A DNA stretch of 50,641 nt, taken from the NCBI GenBank assembly GCA_031273825.1, contig JAISRB010000047.1, positions 1 to 50,641 of the forward strand, in the 5' to 3' direction. Every line of letters starts with the position of its first letter. The first letter of the stretch is position 1. The notes beneath the pieces are model-generated. The model saw nothing but the letters and a program-made list of their open reading frames with translations. It did not search any database and was not told the DNA's origin. The stretch is from Clostridiales bacterium (GTDB lineage: Bacteria > Bacillota > Clostridia > Christensenellales > JAISNN01). Both the position numbers and the translations under genes were made by a program. Positions 1 to 8,991 of this stretch are shown here, piece after piece.

Positions 1-631
1 GCTTGCCGTCCGACCACTCCTCCTCGACCTTGCCTCCGAATTTGATTTCAAAGGTGTCCTCTACGCGCGGCGACAGCCATACTCCCCCGACCTCGAGCCA
101 TTCGTCCGGCAGCTCAAGCTGCCAGCCGTCGACTATTTTTTGCTTGAATATTCCGTAGTCGTAGCGAATAGAAAAGCCCGTCGCGGCGTAGCCCTGCGAG
201 GTCAGCGCGTCCATATAGGCGGCGGCAAGGCGGCCTAAGCCGCCGTTTCCAAGCCCCGCGTCCTGCTCGACCGCGCAAAGCTCGTCAAGCTTAAAGCCCA
301 TGCCGTCCAAAACGGCGGCTACTCCGTCGACGACGCCGAGATTCATCAGATGATTTTTTAAGGACTTGCCGAGGAGAAACTCCACCGACATATAATAGAC
401 CTGCTTTGAGCCTTGCGCGCGCATTTTCTTTTTGAAAGCCACGCGTTTTGTCGTCAAAATGTCCTTGACTACGGTGCAGAGAGCCTTGTACATTTGCTCG
501 TTTCCGGCCTCGTCGGGCATTATTCCGAACATTTTTTTCATCTGTTTTTCTAAGCTGTCGGCAAAGCGCGACGGGTCAAAGGCCGTCGCGCCGGCGGCCG
601 CGCCGCTTTTACTTTTGATAATTTCTTTCAT
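1..631 (-). CDS. glgP: Glycogen phosphorylase, N-terminal part (cut by window edge)
   Basis: Alpha-glucan phosphorylase (GT35), which releases glucose-1-phosphate from glycogen using pyridoxal phosphate. Only about the first 210 codons are in the window; the gene runs off the left edge. Translation from ATG 629-631 shows family landmarks in order: SVEFLLGKSL, DAGLGNGGLGRLAA and IRYDYGIFKQKI, followed by the WQLELPDEWL type segment. An AAGGA ribosome site lies a few bases before the ATG. It is the last of three same-strand genes (glgD, glgA, glgP) and starts 68 bases after glgA stops, so it is probably one operon with them. The catalytic C-terminal half and the PLP lysine cannot be seen. Family assignment is secure. 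Confidence 0.93.
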   Translation of the reverse strand, partial: MKEIIKSKSGAAAGATAFDPSRFADSLEKQMKKMFGIMPDEAGNEQMYKALCTVVKDILTTKRVAFKKKMRAQGSKQVYYMSVEFLLGKSLKNHLMNLGVVDGVAAVLDGMGFKLDELCAVEQDAGLGNGGLGRLAAAYMDALTSQGYAATGFSIRYDYGIFKQKIVDGWQLELPDEWLEVGGVWLSPRVEDTFEIKFGGKVEEEWSDGK

Positions 632-699
632 ACTAATTCCTTCGTCTCCAAATTGTTTTCTGTTTTGTTCTCTATATTTTATAATTTATATAATCACGC

Positions 700-2343
700 T
701 TAACGCGTCAATAGACCTCTATAAAGATTTTCATACTTTCTCGCCGATTCCTCCCACGAAAAGTCGCTCGCCATAGCGTTGGCTATGACCTTTTTCATTT
801 CGTCCTTGTCATAATATACGTCAAAGGCGCGGTTTATCGCGTCGAGCATGTCATAAGGGTCGTAGCTCTTAAAGGTAAAGCCGTTGCCCTTGCCCGTTAT
901 GTGATTGTAGGCCTCGACGGTGTCCTTTAGCCCGCCGGCCTCTCTGACGATCGGCACCGCGCCGTATCTCATGGCTATCATCTGGCTCAAGCCGCACGGC
1001 TCAAACTTGGACGGCATGAGCAAAAAGTCCGCGCTGCCGTATATCTTTGAGGCAACGTCGAGAGAAAAGCCGATTATCGCCTTTAGCTTGTTCGGATAAT
1101 AGCTCTCCAAATCCTTAAGCATATTTTCGTATTTCCAATCGCCCTTGCCGAGAACGACCATGGACATATCCTTGCCGAGAATGTCCTCCGCGACACGCGA
1201 AACTAAATCCATGCCCTTTTGAGAGGTCAGCCGCGTCACCATGCCTATAAGCGGACGGTTTGCGTCATAAGGCAGTCTAAGCATTTCGAGCAGACTCTTT
1301 TTGTTTTCGCGTCTGTCGTCTATGCTGTCAAAGTTATATTGCTTTAACAGAGCCTTGTCGGTTTCGGGGTTGTATTCCTCGACGTCTATGCCGTTGACTA
1401 TGCCCGAGAGCTTATATTTTCTGCTCTTTAGTATTCCCTCTAAGCCATAAGAATAAAACGGGTCCAAAATCTCCTTGGCGTAGGTTTCACTGACCGTCGT
1501 CACGGCGTTCGCGCTCTCTATCGCGCCCTTCATAAAGTTTACGCACTTGTCGTATTCCACGAGCTTTAAGGCGTTTTTGTCTACGCCGATAATGTCGCCG
1601 CCTAAGTCTAAGCCGTACTTGCCCTGAAACTCTATGTTGTGAATAGTAAAGACCGTCTTGATTGCCGTATATTGCCCGAAACGGTAAAACACGTCCAAAA
1701 AGACGGGGGTCAAGGCCGTCTGCCAATCGTTGACGTGCAATATATCGGGATAAAACCCGATGAGCGGCATAATCTCTAATATCGCCTTAGAAAAAAACGC
1801 AAACCGCTCCGCGTCGTCAAAATGGCCATAAATGCCGCTGCGCTTAAAATAGTATTCGTTGTCGACAAAGTAGTAGGTCAAGCCCTCGTGCCGCGCCTCA
1901 AAGACGCCGCAATATTGCCTGCGCCAGCTCAGCGGAACGTAGACCGAGCCGACGTAGCGCAGCTTGGCTCTGAGATTGAAATCTATGTCGAGATAGAGCG
2001 GCAAAACGACGCGTATGTCGTTTCCGTTTTTTCTCAACGCCTTAGGCAGAGACGCGGCCACGTCGCCAAGCCCGCCCGAGCGTATAAACGGACCGGCCTC
2101 CGAGGCGGCAAATAAGATTTTTAGTCCGTCGCTCTTTATCTCGGCAAGCTCCAAGGCTCCTTCGCCGCGCGCGTCGTTGACCTCGGCGGCTTTTTTCATA
2201 GCGTTTTCTATGACCTCCGAGGCCGGCGTCTTTTCTTTTTTTTGCCTTGCTTTGGTTGCGGCGGCCGCGGCCGAAGCTACGGGCGTCTTTTCCTTTTTAG
2301 GCCTTGCTTTTTTTGTCTTTAATTGATTGTTGTCGTTTTCCAC
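700..2343 (-). CDS. glgA: Glycogen synthase (ADP-glucose type) with a basic N-terminal extension
   Basis: GT5 starch/glycogen synthase that transfers glucose from ADP-glucose to growing glycogen. The catalytic core begins near residue 75 (LKILFAASEAGPF) and includes GGLGDVAASLPKAL, VFTIHNIEFQGKYG, SAVTTVSETY-like and the C-terminal FEPCGLSQMIAMRYG and VREAGGLKDTV motifs. The family is normally about 475-490 residues; here it is 547 because of ~73 extra N-terminal residues rich in Lys, Ala and Glu, with two similar KKEKTP blocks (residues 16-21 and 35-40). The ADP-glucose motif usually written KxGGL reads RSGGL, with Arg at residue 88. It lies between glgD and glgP on the same strand. The extension is seen directly; its role is unknown, and an internal start near residue 75 is not excluded. 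Confidence 0.93.
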   Translation of the reverse strand: MENDNNQLKTKKARPKKEKTPVASAAAAATKARQKKEKTPASEVIENAMKKAAEVNDARGEGALELAEIKSDGLKILFAASEAGPFIRSGGLGDVAASLPKALRKNGNDIRVVLPLYLDIDFNLRAKLRYVGSVYVPLSWRRQYCGVFEARHEGLTYYFVDNEYYFKRSGIYGHFDDAERFAFFSKAILEIMPLIGFYPDILHVNDWQTALTPVFLDVFYRFGQYTAIKTVFTIHNIEFQGKYGLDLGGDIIGVDKNALKLVEYDKCVNFMKGAIESANAVTTVSETYAKEILDPFYSYGLEGILKSRKYKLSGIVNGIDVEEYNPETDKALLKQYNFDSIDDRRENKKSLLEMLRLPYDANRPLIGMVTRLTSQKGMDLVSRVAEDILGKDMSMVVLGKGDWKYENMLKDLESYYPNKLKAIIGFSLDVASKIYGSADFLLMPSKFEPCGLSQMIAMRYGAVPIVREAGGLKDTVEAYNHITGKGNGFTFKSYDPYDMLDAINRAFDVYYDKDEMKKVIANAMASDFSWEESARKYENLYRGLLTR

Positions 2344-2433
2344 CTTAAAAAAATTCCTTTTCCGCTAAAGCCGCGGAGCTATTTTATTTTATGTTTTTGT
2401 TTAACCCTTTTGTTATTATCCTACAAGACAAGT

Positions 2434-3540
2434 CTATACCGTCTTGTCCTTTTCTATGACTACGGGATAGGTCTCAAAGCCCGATATATTTCTGTTTTGT
2501 TGTATGACGACGTTTTTGTCGGTGATTACGTAGCTCATATTTGAGTTGCTCATGACGTGACCGTTTTCCATGATTATGGAGTTTACGACGCGCGCCCCCC
2601 CCTCTATGTTTACGCCTCTGAAGAGTATAGAGTTTTCGACGTAGCCGTTGATTTTGCAGCCGTCGGCGATGAGCGAATTTTTTACGACGGCTCTTTCCTC
2701 ATAGATGGTCGGCGCGCTGTCCTTTACCTTTGTGTATATGTTGCCGTAGGAGTCAAAGAGGTCGTCTCTCGTCTTTTTGTCGAGAAGCTTCATGCTCTCA
2801 TAATAATAGCTTCTTATGTCGCCGATTATGGCGGCGTAGCCCTTTATCTCGTGAGCGAATATTTTTAGCTCGCCGACGCGGGGCAAAAGCACCTCCTTCT
2901 CAAAGTCGCAAAGCCCGTCGTTAAAGGCCTGATTCACCAGCTTTAGCAGCAGGCTTTTTTTCATGAGATAGACGTTCATGACCATGTCCGCGTCTCCCGC
3001 GCTTTGAGAGGTCAAAAACGAAAAGCCCGTGACGCGGTTGTTTTTTCCCGTCACGGCGACGGCCTTTCTCGCGGTCGCGGTAGCCTTGTGAATGAGCATG
3101 GTTATGTCGGCCTTTTTGGCTATATGCTCGTCAAATAGTATTTCAAAGTCAAAGTTATAGGCTATGTTGCCGTCGGTCAAAAGGACGTACTCCTCCTTTG
3201 CCCGGTTTATGTAGTCGGATATTCCGTACAACGCGTCTATCTTGCTCTTGTAGTCGCGCGAATTGTTTGTCACAAACGGAGGAAAGACGGCTATTCCGCT
3301 GTTTTTGCGGTTTAAGTCCCAGTCTCTGCCCATTCTTATGTGATCCATAAGCGAATTATAGTTGCTCTTGATGACAAGGCCTATGGTGGTTATTCCCGAA
3401 TTGACCAGGTTTGACAGCGCAAAATCGATTAGGCGGTATCTGCCGCCGAAAGGCATAGACGCCGTCGTTCTGTGAATGGTCAGCTGATTTAGGTTGCTCT
3501 CGTTTTCGCTCGCAAACAAAACGCTCATTATGTTGCTCAT
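2434..3540 (-). CDS. glgD: Glucose-1-phosphate adenylyltransferase subunit GlgD
   Basis: Regulatory-type paralogue of ADP-glucose pyrophosphorylase, which normally forms a complex with GlgC to make ADP-glucose for glycogen synthesis. It is 368 residues, typical for GlgD. Seen: TASMPFGGRYRLIDFALSN near residue 26 (the nucleotidyl-transferase start), a sugar-binding segment with VLLTDGNIAYN where catalytic GlgC has a different loop, and a C-terminal left-handed beta-helix (SLIADGCKINGYVENSILF). The N-terminus has FASENESNLNQLT in place of the GlgC glycine-rich KPAVPFGG layout, which favours GlgD over GlgC. It is the first gene of the cluster, with its own promoter. No glgC lies next to it in this window. 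Confidence 0.9.
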   Translation of the reverse strand: MSNIMSVLFASENESNLNQLTIHRTTASMPFGGRYRLIDFALSNLVNSGITTIGLVIKSNYNSLMDHIRMGRDWDLNRKNSGIAVFPPFVTNNSRDYKSKIDALYGISDYINRAKEEYVLLTDGNIAYNFDFEILFDEHIAKKADITMLIHKATATARKAVAVTGKNNRVTGFSFLTSQSAGDADMVMNVYLMKKSLLLKLVNQAFNDGLCDFEKEVLLPRVGELKIFAHEIKGYAAIIGDIRSYYYESMKLLDKKTRDDLFDSYGNIYTKVKDSAPTIYEERAVVKNSLIADGCKINGYVENSILFRGVNIEGGARVVNSIIMENGHVMSNSNMSYVITDKNVVIQQNRNISGFETYPVVIEKDKTV

Positions 3541-3568
3541 TCTTTCGCTCCCCCTAACCCCGGTTTAT

Positions 3569-3596
3569 TTTATATATTATATCAAATTTTTGTCAA
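3569..3596 (-). promoter_or_regulatory. Sigma-A promoter of glgD-glgA-glgP
   Basis: On the minus strand, TTGACA (3591-3596) is followed after 16 bases by TATAAA (3569-3574), about 30 bases before the glgD start codon. A second TATAAT (3576-3581) overlaps the spacer but sits too close to the -35. The leader to glgD is short and carries an AGGGGGAG ribosome site. The 3600-3768 stretch upstream is AT-rich with several GCGCGTTT words and no gene. Confidence 0.6.
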
Positions 3597-3768
3597 TTTT
3601 AAAAATGTTTTTACGATCATTTTTTTTATAGCCGCGCGTTTAATGACGTTTTTTGCCTGCGAACGCGCTTTTTTCATTTAAAGCAACCAAAAACCGCGCG
3701 TTTGACCGCCCCCTTACAAACGCGTTTCCCTTTGACGTGAGGATTTGCGCGAACGCGTAAGCCCTATT

Positions 3769-5301
3769 TCATGGCTCCGGCGGAACGTAATTGTCTCCGA
3801 ACGCGTCGACCTCGGGAATTTCCCGTTCGTCCGAAAACCCGTTTTGGATATTAAATTCGGCGAAAGCGTTTTCTCCGCCGCCTTGGGCGTTCGCGTCTAT
3901 TTTTTTAGGCCCGCCGCCGTCGTTTCTTTTTTGACGGCTTTGATATGCTGGAGGCCCGCCCGCCTTGTCGAGCTTGGGTCTAAAGCTGACCTCCTCGCCC
4001 ACCCATTCAAAATAGAGCGTGCCGGTCTTTCCGTTTCTGTGCTTGGAGACTATCATTTCGACCTCGTCGCGCTCGGCGTTGGCGTCATAAAGGTCGGGCT
4101 TGTGTATAAATATGACTATGTCCGCGTCCTGCTCGATCGCCCCCGATTCTCTGAGGTCGCTAAGCATAGGTCTGTGGTCGGCGCGCGTCTCGAGAGCGCG
4201 CGACAGCTGCGACAGCAGCAAAATCGGAACGTTTAGCTCCTTGGCTATTATTTTGAGCGAACGCGTCAGCTCGCTTATCTCTTGCTGGCGGTTGTCGCTG
4301 CGCTTGCCGGTTGACATGAGCTGCAAATAGTCGATCATGACGAGATCTAAGCCGCCGCGTTCCTTGATAAATCTGCGGCACTTTGACAGTATGTCGGCCG
4401 GGGTGTTAAGCGACGAATCGTCTACATAGATATCCGCGGCCGTTATATCCTTGTTGGCGGCGTGCAGTCGCGTGAACATTTCGTGTCCGACGTTTCCGCG
4501 GCTTATGTCGCTCATGCCGACGTGTCCCACGCCGCAAAGCAAACGCCTCGCAAGCTGTTCGATAGGCATTTCAAGCGAAAAGACTACGACCTTTTTGCCC
4601 TCCTTTATGGCGACGTTAGAGACTATGTTGAGCGCGAACGCCGTCTTGCCTACGCCCGGACGCGCGGCTATCAAAATGAGGTCGGAGCGGTGCAGACCGT
4701 TAAACAGCAGGTCAAAGTTTTTGAAGCCCGAGCGTATGCCCTTGCCCGAATCCTTGTTGTTAAACAAGTCCTCTATTTCCTTTATCGTCGCGCTTGTCAC
4801 GGTGTTGACGTTGACGAGCGACGAACGGTCGCGCTCTCTCGACAGGTCAAAAATCAGCTTTTCGGCGCGGCTTAGCGTCTCCTCCGAATTGACGCTTTCA
4901 TAAGCGTCGCGCGTTATGGCGTTTGCCGCCGAAATCAAGGCTCTGAGCGTCGCGTCTCTCTTGACTATGCCGATATAAAATCTGTAATTGGCCGCGCTCG
5001 GCAGAGCCTCCGAAAGGCTTATGAGATAATCTATGCCGCCGATTGCCGCGAGTATTCCGTTGCGATCCAAAAGGTCGGTGACGGTGACTACGTCGACGGC
5101 CTTGCCGTCGGCGTAAAGCGTCTCTATCGCCTCAAAAATCTTTTGGTGCGCCGTCAGATAAAAATCTCCAAAGCTCAGCGAGGCCGTCACGTCGGTTACT
5201 ATTTCGCCGTCAATGAGACACGAGCCGAGAACGCACTGCTCGGCTTCGCCGTTATACGGCATGGAACGAATGTTTTTGTTTTTGTCGGAATTTTTGTCCA
5301 T
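3769..5301 (-). CDS. dnaB: Replicative DNA helicase
   Basis: Hexameric 5'-3' helicase of the replication fork. N-terminal DnaB domain (residues ~10-115, with PYNGEAEQCVLGSCL), linker helix, then a RecA-like C-terminal domain. P-loop ARPGVGKTAFALNI is near residue 215; DYLQLM and the HRNGKTG-type motif near the end of the ATPase are present. The last ~60 residues are a Gly/Asn/Asp/Glu-rich tail unlike the conserved core. Length of 510 is somewhat above the usual ~440-460, mainly because of that tail. It starts 7 bases after the lipoprotein gene stops, so the two may be co-transcribed. No intein is present. Confidence 0.96.
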   Translation of the reverse strand: MDKNSDKNKNIRSMPYNGEAEQCVLGSCLIDGEIVTDVTASLSFGDFYLTAHQKIFEAIETLYADGKAVDVVTVTDLLDRNGILAAIGGIDYLISLSEALPSAANYRFYIGIVKRDATLRALISAANAITRDAYESVNSEETLSRAEKLIFDLSRERDRSSLVNVNTVTSATIKEIEDLFNNKDSGKGIRSGFKNFDLLFNGLHRSDLILIAARPGVGKTAFALNIVSNVAIKEGKKVVVFSLEMPIEQLARRLLCGVGHVGMSDISRGNVGHEMFTRLHAANKDITAADIYVDDSSLNTPADILSKCRRFIKERGGLDLVMIDYLQLMSTGKRSDNRQQEISELTRSLKIIAKELNVPILLLSQLSRALETRADHRPMLSDLRESGAIEQDADIVIFIHKPDLYDANAERDEVEMIVSKHRNGKTGTLYFEWVGEEVSFRPKLDKAGGPPAYQSRQKRNDGGGPKKIDANAQGGGENAFAEFNIQNGFSDEREIPEVDAFGDNYVPPEP

Positions 5302-5308
5302 CTTATTA

Positions 5309-6085
5309 TTACGCCTTTTTTTTCTTTTTTCCGACGACCAAAACCGCCGCGACGACCGACGCGGCTATTATCATAGCGGCGGCCGTCCACGTTATTTGGT
5401 TGGGAACCGTCCGGTTTAACTCGATTATTTCGCCCTTGGCCGAATAGTCCATCTCGAACACATGGGCGTACAAGCCCGTACTCTCGTCAAACTCCTTTTT
5501 GTCGGCGTTTGAATCTATAGATTTTAAGTAGGTTTCATATCTGTAGACGTAGCCGAAGGCCTCGTAATCGAGGAGCGCGACGTCGTCCTTTACATATGAA
5601 ATAATCTCTCCGAGGTCGTCGGTTATAGCCGCGTCCTTCAAATAAGGGTTTTCGCGGCAGGCTCTTTCGACGGTCTGCTCTACGTCCTTAAAGACGCTTG
5701 CCCGTCTTGTCACATATTTGTCATAAAACAAGCCGCCTACCTTATAAAATTCCGTATCGTCAGAAACCTCTTCCTCTTCGTCTATTCCGTAATAAGCGTC
5801 GTAGGCGGCGCGCGACTCAAAATACATGCCGGCTACAACCTTGCTTCCCTCGGTCACGGTATCGTAGCCGTAAGCCTTAAAGACCTCGGACAATATGATA
5901 GTTATTGTCTGCGCGTCGTATATCGGGTTTGATATGGTCTCCTCCTTTATTTCGACGCTTATGCTATAGGCTATCGCTCCGTCGGAATAATTATAAACGG
6001 CGTACTCCACGTCCGCGTCGGCGCACGCCGACAACGCGGCGGCCGCGCAAATCAGGCATACCGCTAAAAGCAGCTTTCTTTTCAT
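5309..6085 (-). CDS. Lipoprotein with a C-terminal membrane anchor, unknown function
   Basis: Not recognised. The N-terminus is a lipoprotein signal peptide: MKRK, a hydrophobic stretch, then lipobox L-S-A-C with Cys21. The body (residues ~25-225) is acidic and soluble-looking, with an EEEEVSDD run near residue 100. A second hydrophobic helix near residues 232-252 is followed by a GKKKKKA tail that would stay in the cytoplasm. A protein held at both ends outside the membrane is therefore predicted. It lies just upstream of dnaB on the same strand (7-base gap); the upstream promoter region 6086-6265 separates it from the divergent 6290 gene. No family is claimed. Confidence 0.75.
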   Translation of the reverse strand: MKRKLLLAVCLICAAAALSACADADVEYAVYNYSDGAIAYSISVEIKEETISNPIYDAQTITIILSEVFKAYGYDTVTEGSKVVAGMYFESRAAYDAYYGIDEEEEVSDDTEFYKVGGLFYDKYVTRRASVFKDVEQTVERACRENPYLKDAAITDDLGEIISYVKDDVALLDYEAFGYVYRYETYLKSIDSNADKKEFDESTGLYAHVFEMDYSAKGEIIELNRTVPNQITWTAAAMIIAASVVAAVLVVGKKKKKA

Positions 6086-6289
6086 GATAAAACCCCTCCG
6101 TCCTTACAAAAAATCTCGGTTACATTAATTATATCTTATTTGGCGGATATTTACAAGCCTTTTTCGGAAAATTTTTAATCCTTTCTTCCGCAAACCCGCC
6201 GTTAAAAAAGCCTTCGGGTTTAATTTAGCGCGTTTTTGGGAATAATCGACGGGTTTTAAAGGGTTTTGATGACCTTTAAGGGGGGTTTT

Positions 6290-7117
6290 ATGTCGAGGCT
6301 GATAGATTTTGTTTTTTTGAGGATTATTATTTTTTTGTGTCTTGTCATCGCCGTCTATTCTCTGACGGGAAGGTTTTTGCTCTCGGTTCTTGCCGCCCTT
6401 GCCGCCGCGCTTATAGGCTCGGCGGCATACGGGAAACTCATATCGTCAAGAATAAAAAAACGGCGCAAGACCGCCGACGCCTTAAACGGCTTTTTTACCG
6501 TCAAGGGCAACGCCTTTGCCGCCGAATATATCGCTAAGCGCATAGACCCGCGCTTTAAGCCGCGACAAGACGGCGACTTCATACTCTCCGAGGACGAAAA
6601 CGGAAACGGCGTAATTATCTTTCCGGTTTTTAAGTTCTCCAAAATTTCTAAGGACGAGTTTTTAAAAATGTTCAGAACCGCCGACGCCCGCGGAATAAAA
6701 AAGCTTTATATAATCTCAAAGACCTTAGACCGCGACATATACCTGACGGCAAACGGGCTTGACGCCGGATTAGTCTTTGTCAGGACGTCCGCGCTGTATA
6801 AATTTTTGAAAGCCAAAGGCGCGCTGCCCGAAATCCCCGCGCCTCCGCCCGCCCCCAAAAAGCGCGTAAGACTAAGGCTGCTGTTAGAGGGCGTATTTTG
6901 CGATAAAAATTCAAAGCGGTTTTTGCTGACGACCGTCGTTTTGCTCGCGTCGTCGTTTTTGACTCCCTTAAAAGCCTATTATTACACGATGTCGGCTATC
7001 TCAACGGCTCTCGCGCTTTTGTGTTTTTTGGTTCCGTCGCGGCCGGGCTATTCGCGGACGGGAATATTCGAGACGGACTCGCGCCGCGGAAATTCAAAAA
7101 ACCGCGTAAAAAAATAG
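6290..7117 (+). CDS. Membrane protein with central soluble domain, unknown function
   Basis: Not recognised. Start chosen at ATG 6290 because AAGGGGGG lies right before it; the in-frame ATG at 6266 lacks such a site. Two hydrophobic segments (residues ~8-25 and ~30-50 from this start) are followed by an Arg/Lys-rich loop, a ~130-residue cytoplasmic-looking domain, a Pro-rich linker (IPAPPPAPKKR) and two further hydrophobic segments near the C-terminus. The middle has KKLYIISKTLDRDIYL and a Cys-free fold, possibly resembling a restriction-endonuclease-like or NERD-type core, but catalytic residues could not be placed. It is 89 bases upstream of sigG on the same strand, so it could share its regulation. 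Confidence 0.75.
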   Translation: MSRLIDFVFLRIIIFLCLVIAVYSLTGRFLLSVLAALAAALIGSAAYGKLISSRIKKRRKTADALNGFFTVKGNAFAAEYIAKRIDPRFKPRQDGDFILSEDENGNGVIIFPVFKFSKISKDEFLKMFRTADARGIKKLYIISKTLDRDIYLTANGLDAGLVFVRTSALYKFLKAKGALPEIPAPPPAPKKRVRLRLLLEGVFCDKNSKRFLLTTVVLLASSFLTPLKAYYYTMSAISTALALLCFLVPSRPGYSRTGIFETDSRRGNSKNRVKK

Positions 7118-7125
7118 GGATTTTT

Positions 7126-7153
7126 GTATATTTTTGCAAGCGGAGGTAAATAT
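7126..7153 (+). promoter_or_regulatory. Possible SigF-type promoter before sigG
   Basis: sigG genes are usually read by SigF in the forespore. Upstream of this sigG, GTATA (7126-7130) is followed after 14 bases by GGTAAATAT (7145-7153). This matches the SigF -35 (GYATA) well and the -10 (GGnnAnAnT) at most but not all key positions; the spacer is one base short of the usual 15. It is a weak, context-driven call. Confidence 0.3.
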
Positions 7154-7206
7154 TATATTTGCCCTAACGCGGCTACGCGTTTTTTTTAAGGGCGCGGAGG
7201 TTTCAA

Positions 7207-7977
7207 ATGTCGCACAGAGTGGAAATTTGCGGAGTAAACACAAGCCAACTGCCAAAAATCAATTCGACGGAGAGTCTCGAGTTAATCAAAAAAATTCAGC
7301 AAGGCGACGACGGCGCGCGCGAATACTTTATCATGTGCAATATCAGGCTGGTTCTCAGCCTCGTGCAGAGATTCGGGGCGAAGCTAAACAGCGACGACCT
7401 CTTTCAGGTCGGGTGCGTCGGGCTTATCAAGGCTCTCAACAACTTTGACGTATCGTTAAACGTCAGATTTTCGACCTATGCCGTGCCTATGATTATCGGA
7501 GAAATCAGGCGATTTATCAGAGACTCGTCGTCGCTCAAAATCAGCCGCAACATAAGAGATATCGCCTATAAAGCCATGCAGGCGCGCGAAAAGCTAAAGC
7601 TGTCGGGCAAGGACGACCCCTGCATGATGGAAATCGCCGCCGAAATAGACGTTCCGCTAAACGAAATGTCGGCGGCTCTCGACGCTATTTGCGAGCCGGC
7701 GTCACTGTATGAGCCGGTCTTTAGCGACGGCGACAGCTCGATAATGCTCATGGAACAAATAAGCGACACAAAAAACACCGACGAACGGTGGATAGAGGAA
7801 GCCGCCCTAAGGGAGGCCGTCAAAAAACTGCCCGACCGCGAACGCCGCATAATATATCTGCGGTATTTTTCGGGCAAAACCCAAACCGAAATAGCCGACG
7901 AAATAAACATCTCTCAGGCGCAGGTTTCGCGCCTCGAAAAGAACGCCTTAGAGGAAATCGGACGGCTGATGGAATAG
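7207..7977 (+). CDS. sigG: Forespore-specific RNA polymerase sigma factor SigG
   Basis: Late forespore sigma factor of the sporulation cascade. The N-terminus SHRVEICGVNTSQLP is the SigG signature and is absent from SigF/SigB. Region 2 reads DDLFQVGCVGLIKALNNFD and FSTYAVPMIIGEIRRFIRD; region 3 is near residues 115-165; region 4 ends with LRYFSGKTQTEIADEINISQAQVSRLEKNAL. Length of 256 is typical. GCGGAGG precedes the ATG at proper spacing. It is not next to sigE or spoIIGA here; the neighbour upstream is a membrane protein and the downstream GNAT gene converges with a 12-base gap. It marks the organism as an endospore former or a recent descendant of one. Confidence 0.93.
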   Translation: MSHRVEICGVNTSQLPKINSTESLELIKKIQQGDDGAREYFIMCNIRLVLSLVQRFGAKLNSDDLFQVGCVGLIKALNNFDVSLNVRFSTYAVPMIIGEIRRFIRDSSSLKISRNIRDIAYKAMQAREKLKLSGKDDPCMMEIAAEIDVPLNEMSAALDAICEPASLYEPVFSDGDSSIMLMEQISDTKNTDERWIEEAALREAVKKLPDRERRIIYLRYFSGKTQTEIADEINISQAQVSRLEKNALEEIGRLME

Positions 7978-7989
7978 CCCTTCGCGCCC

Positions 7990-8991
7990 TTAGTAAACCT
8001 CAAGCGAAAAGGTCTTTATGTCGGGAAAGACCTTTTTTAAGCCCGCAAGCTCCGCGCCGTCAAGCTTAGGCTTGTCAAAAATCAAATTTTGCAGACTCTC
8101 AATCGACAGCTCAAGGTCAAACGCGCCGTTTGGCTGCGACACGGAGACGCGCGTCCCCCGTCCGTCGGCCTTTATCGCGTAAACCGCATCGTTTTTTGGA
8201 TAAAAGCCGTCGTTAAGCTTTATTTTAACGTCAATCGCGCAATCGAATTTTATCAATTCCAGAGTTTTTTTTGCGTTGATTATCCTTATCATCATAGCCG
8301 GAGACGGCGGCGCGGCTTGCGGCAAGTCCGCGCCGCAATATTCCCCGGCTATCCCCGACGCGTCAAAGCAGACGTAGCCCTTAGGGGCTTTCTTTTCGTC
8401 GAGCGCAAGCCTTATAAAGCCGCCGTCCGCACAGACCTCGCGCATTTTTAATTCAAAAAAATCCGCGTCTCCGACTATATAAGAGTCAAAGGCGGCGGTT
8501 TTCTTTGCATAAAGCTCCGACAAAAGCCTATAGGTTTCGGGGCATCTCCGCGCGTCCGACTCCGACAAGGTCACGCCTAAGGCCGCGGCGTTCCCGACCG
8601 TAAGCGCGGACTTATGCAAATAATTGTAGTTGCTGAAGCCGTAGCGCGACGAATAGTATTCGTGCTTAAACGGATAGAGCGACAAAAACGGATAATCGCG
8701 GTATTTGTCAAAGACGTCCGACATGACGCGCCCCATAAGTCCGCGCCCCCTCAATTCCGCAAGCGTCGCCGCCGTCGAAAAAAACGCAAGCTCGATATCG
8801 CGCGAAAAAAATCTCAATTTTTTTTTGAAAACATACGCCGCCGAAACTATCCGTCCGCCCTCCGACAGCGTAAAAACGTCGGCGCGTCTTATTTTTTCTT
8901 CAAAAAAATATCTCACGTACAAATCGCCGTCGTCGGGAAAGCCCGAACGGTATATCTCCTCCAACGGCTCACGATTCCGCATATAATTCAT
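7990..8991 (-). CDS. GNAT family N-acetyltransferase, Eis-like
   Basis: Two-domain acetyltransferase of the Eis-like group: an N-terminal GNAT fold with the acetyl-CoA loop LAELRGRGLMGRVM (near residues 75-90) followed by YSSRYGFSNY, and a C-terminal sterol-carrier-like domain (residues ~240-333). Substrate unknown; Eis homologues acetylate amines such as aminoglycosides or lysines, but this cannot be inferred here. Start placed at ATG 8991 because GGAG lies seven bases before it; an in-frame ATG at 9006 lacks that. The gene overlaps the end of the DUF512 gene by 23 bases, suggesting translational coupling. Confidence 0.85.
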   Translation of the reverse strand: MNYMRNREPLEEIYRSGFPDDGDLYVRYFFEEKIRRADVFTLSEGGRIVSAAYVFKKKLRFFSRDIELAFFSTAATLAELRGRGLMGRVMSDVFDKYRDYPFLSLYPFKHEYYSSRYGFSNYNYLHKSALTVGNAAALGVTLSESDARRCPETYRLLSELYAKKTAAFDSYIVGDADFFELKMREVCADGGFIRLALDEKKAPKGYVCFDASGIAGEYCGADLPQAAPPSPAMMIRIINAKKTLELIKFDCAIDVKIKLNDGFYPKNDAVYAIKADGRGTRVSVSQPNGAFDLELSIESLQNLIFDKPKLDGAELAGLKKVFPDIKTFSLEVY

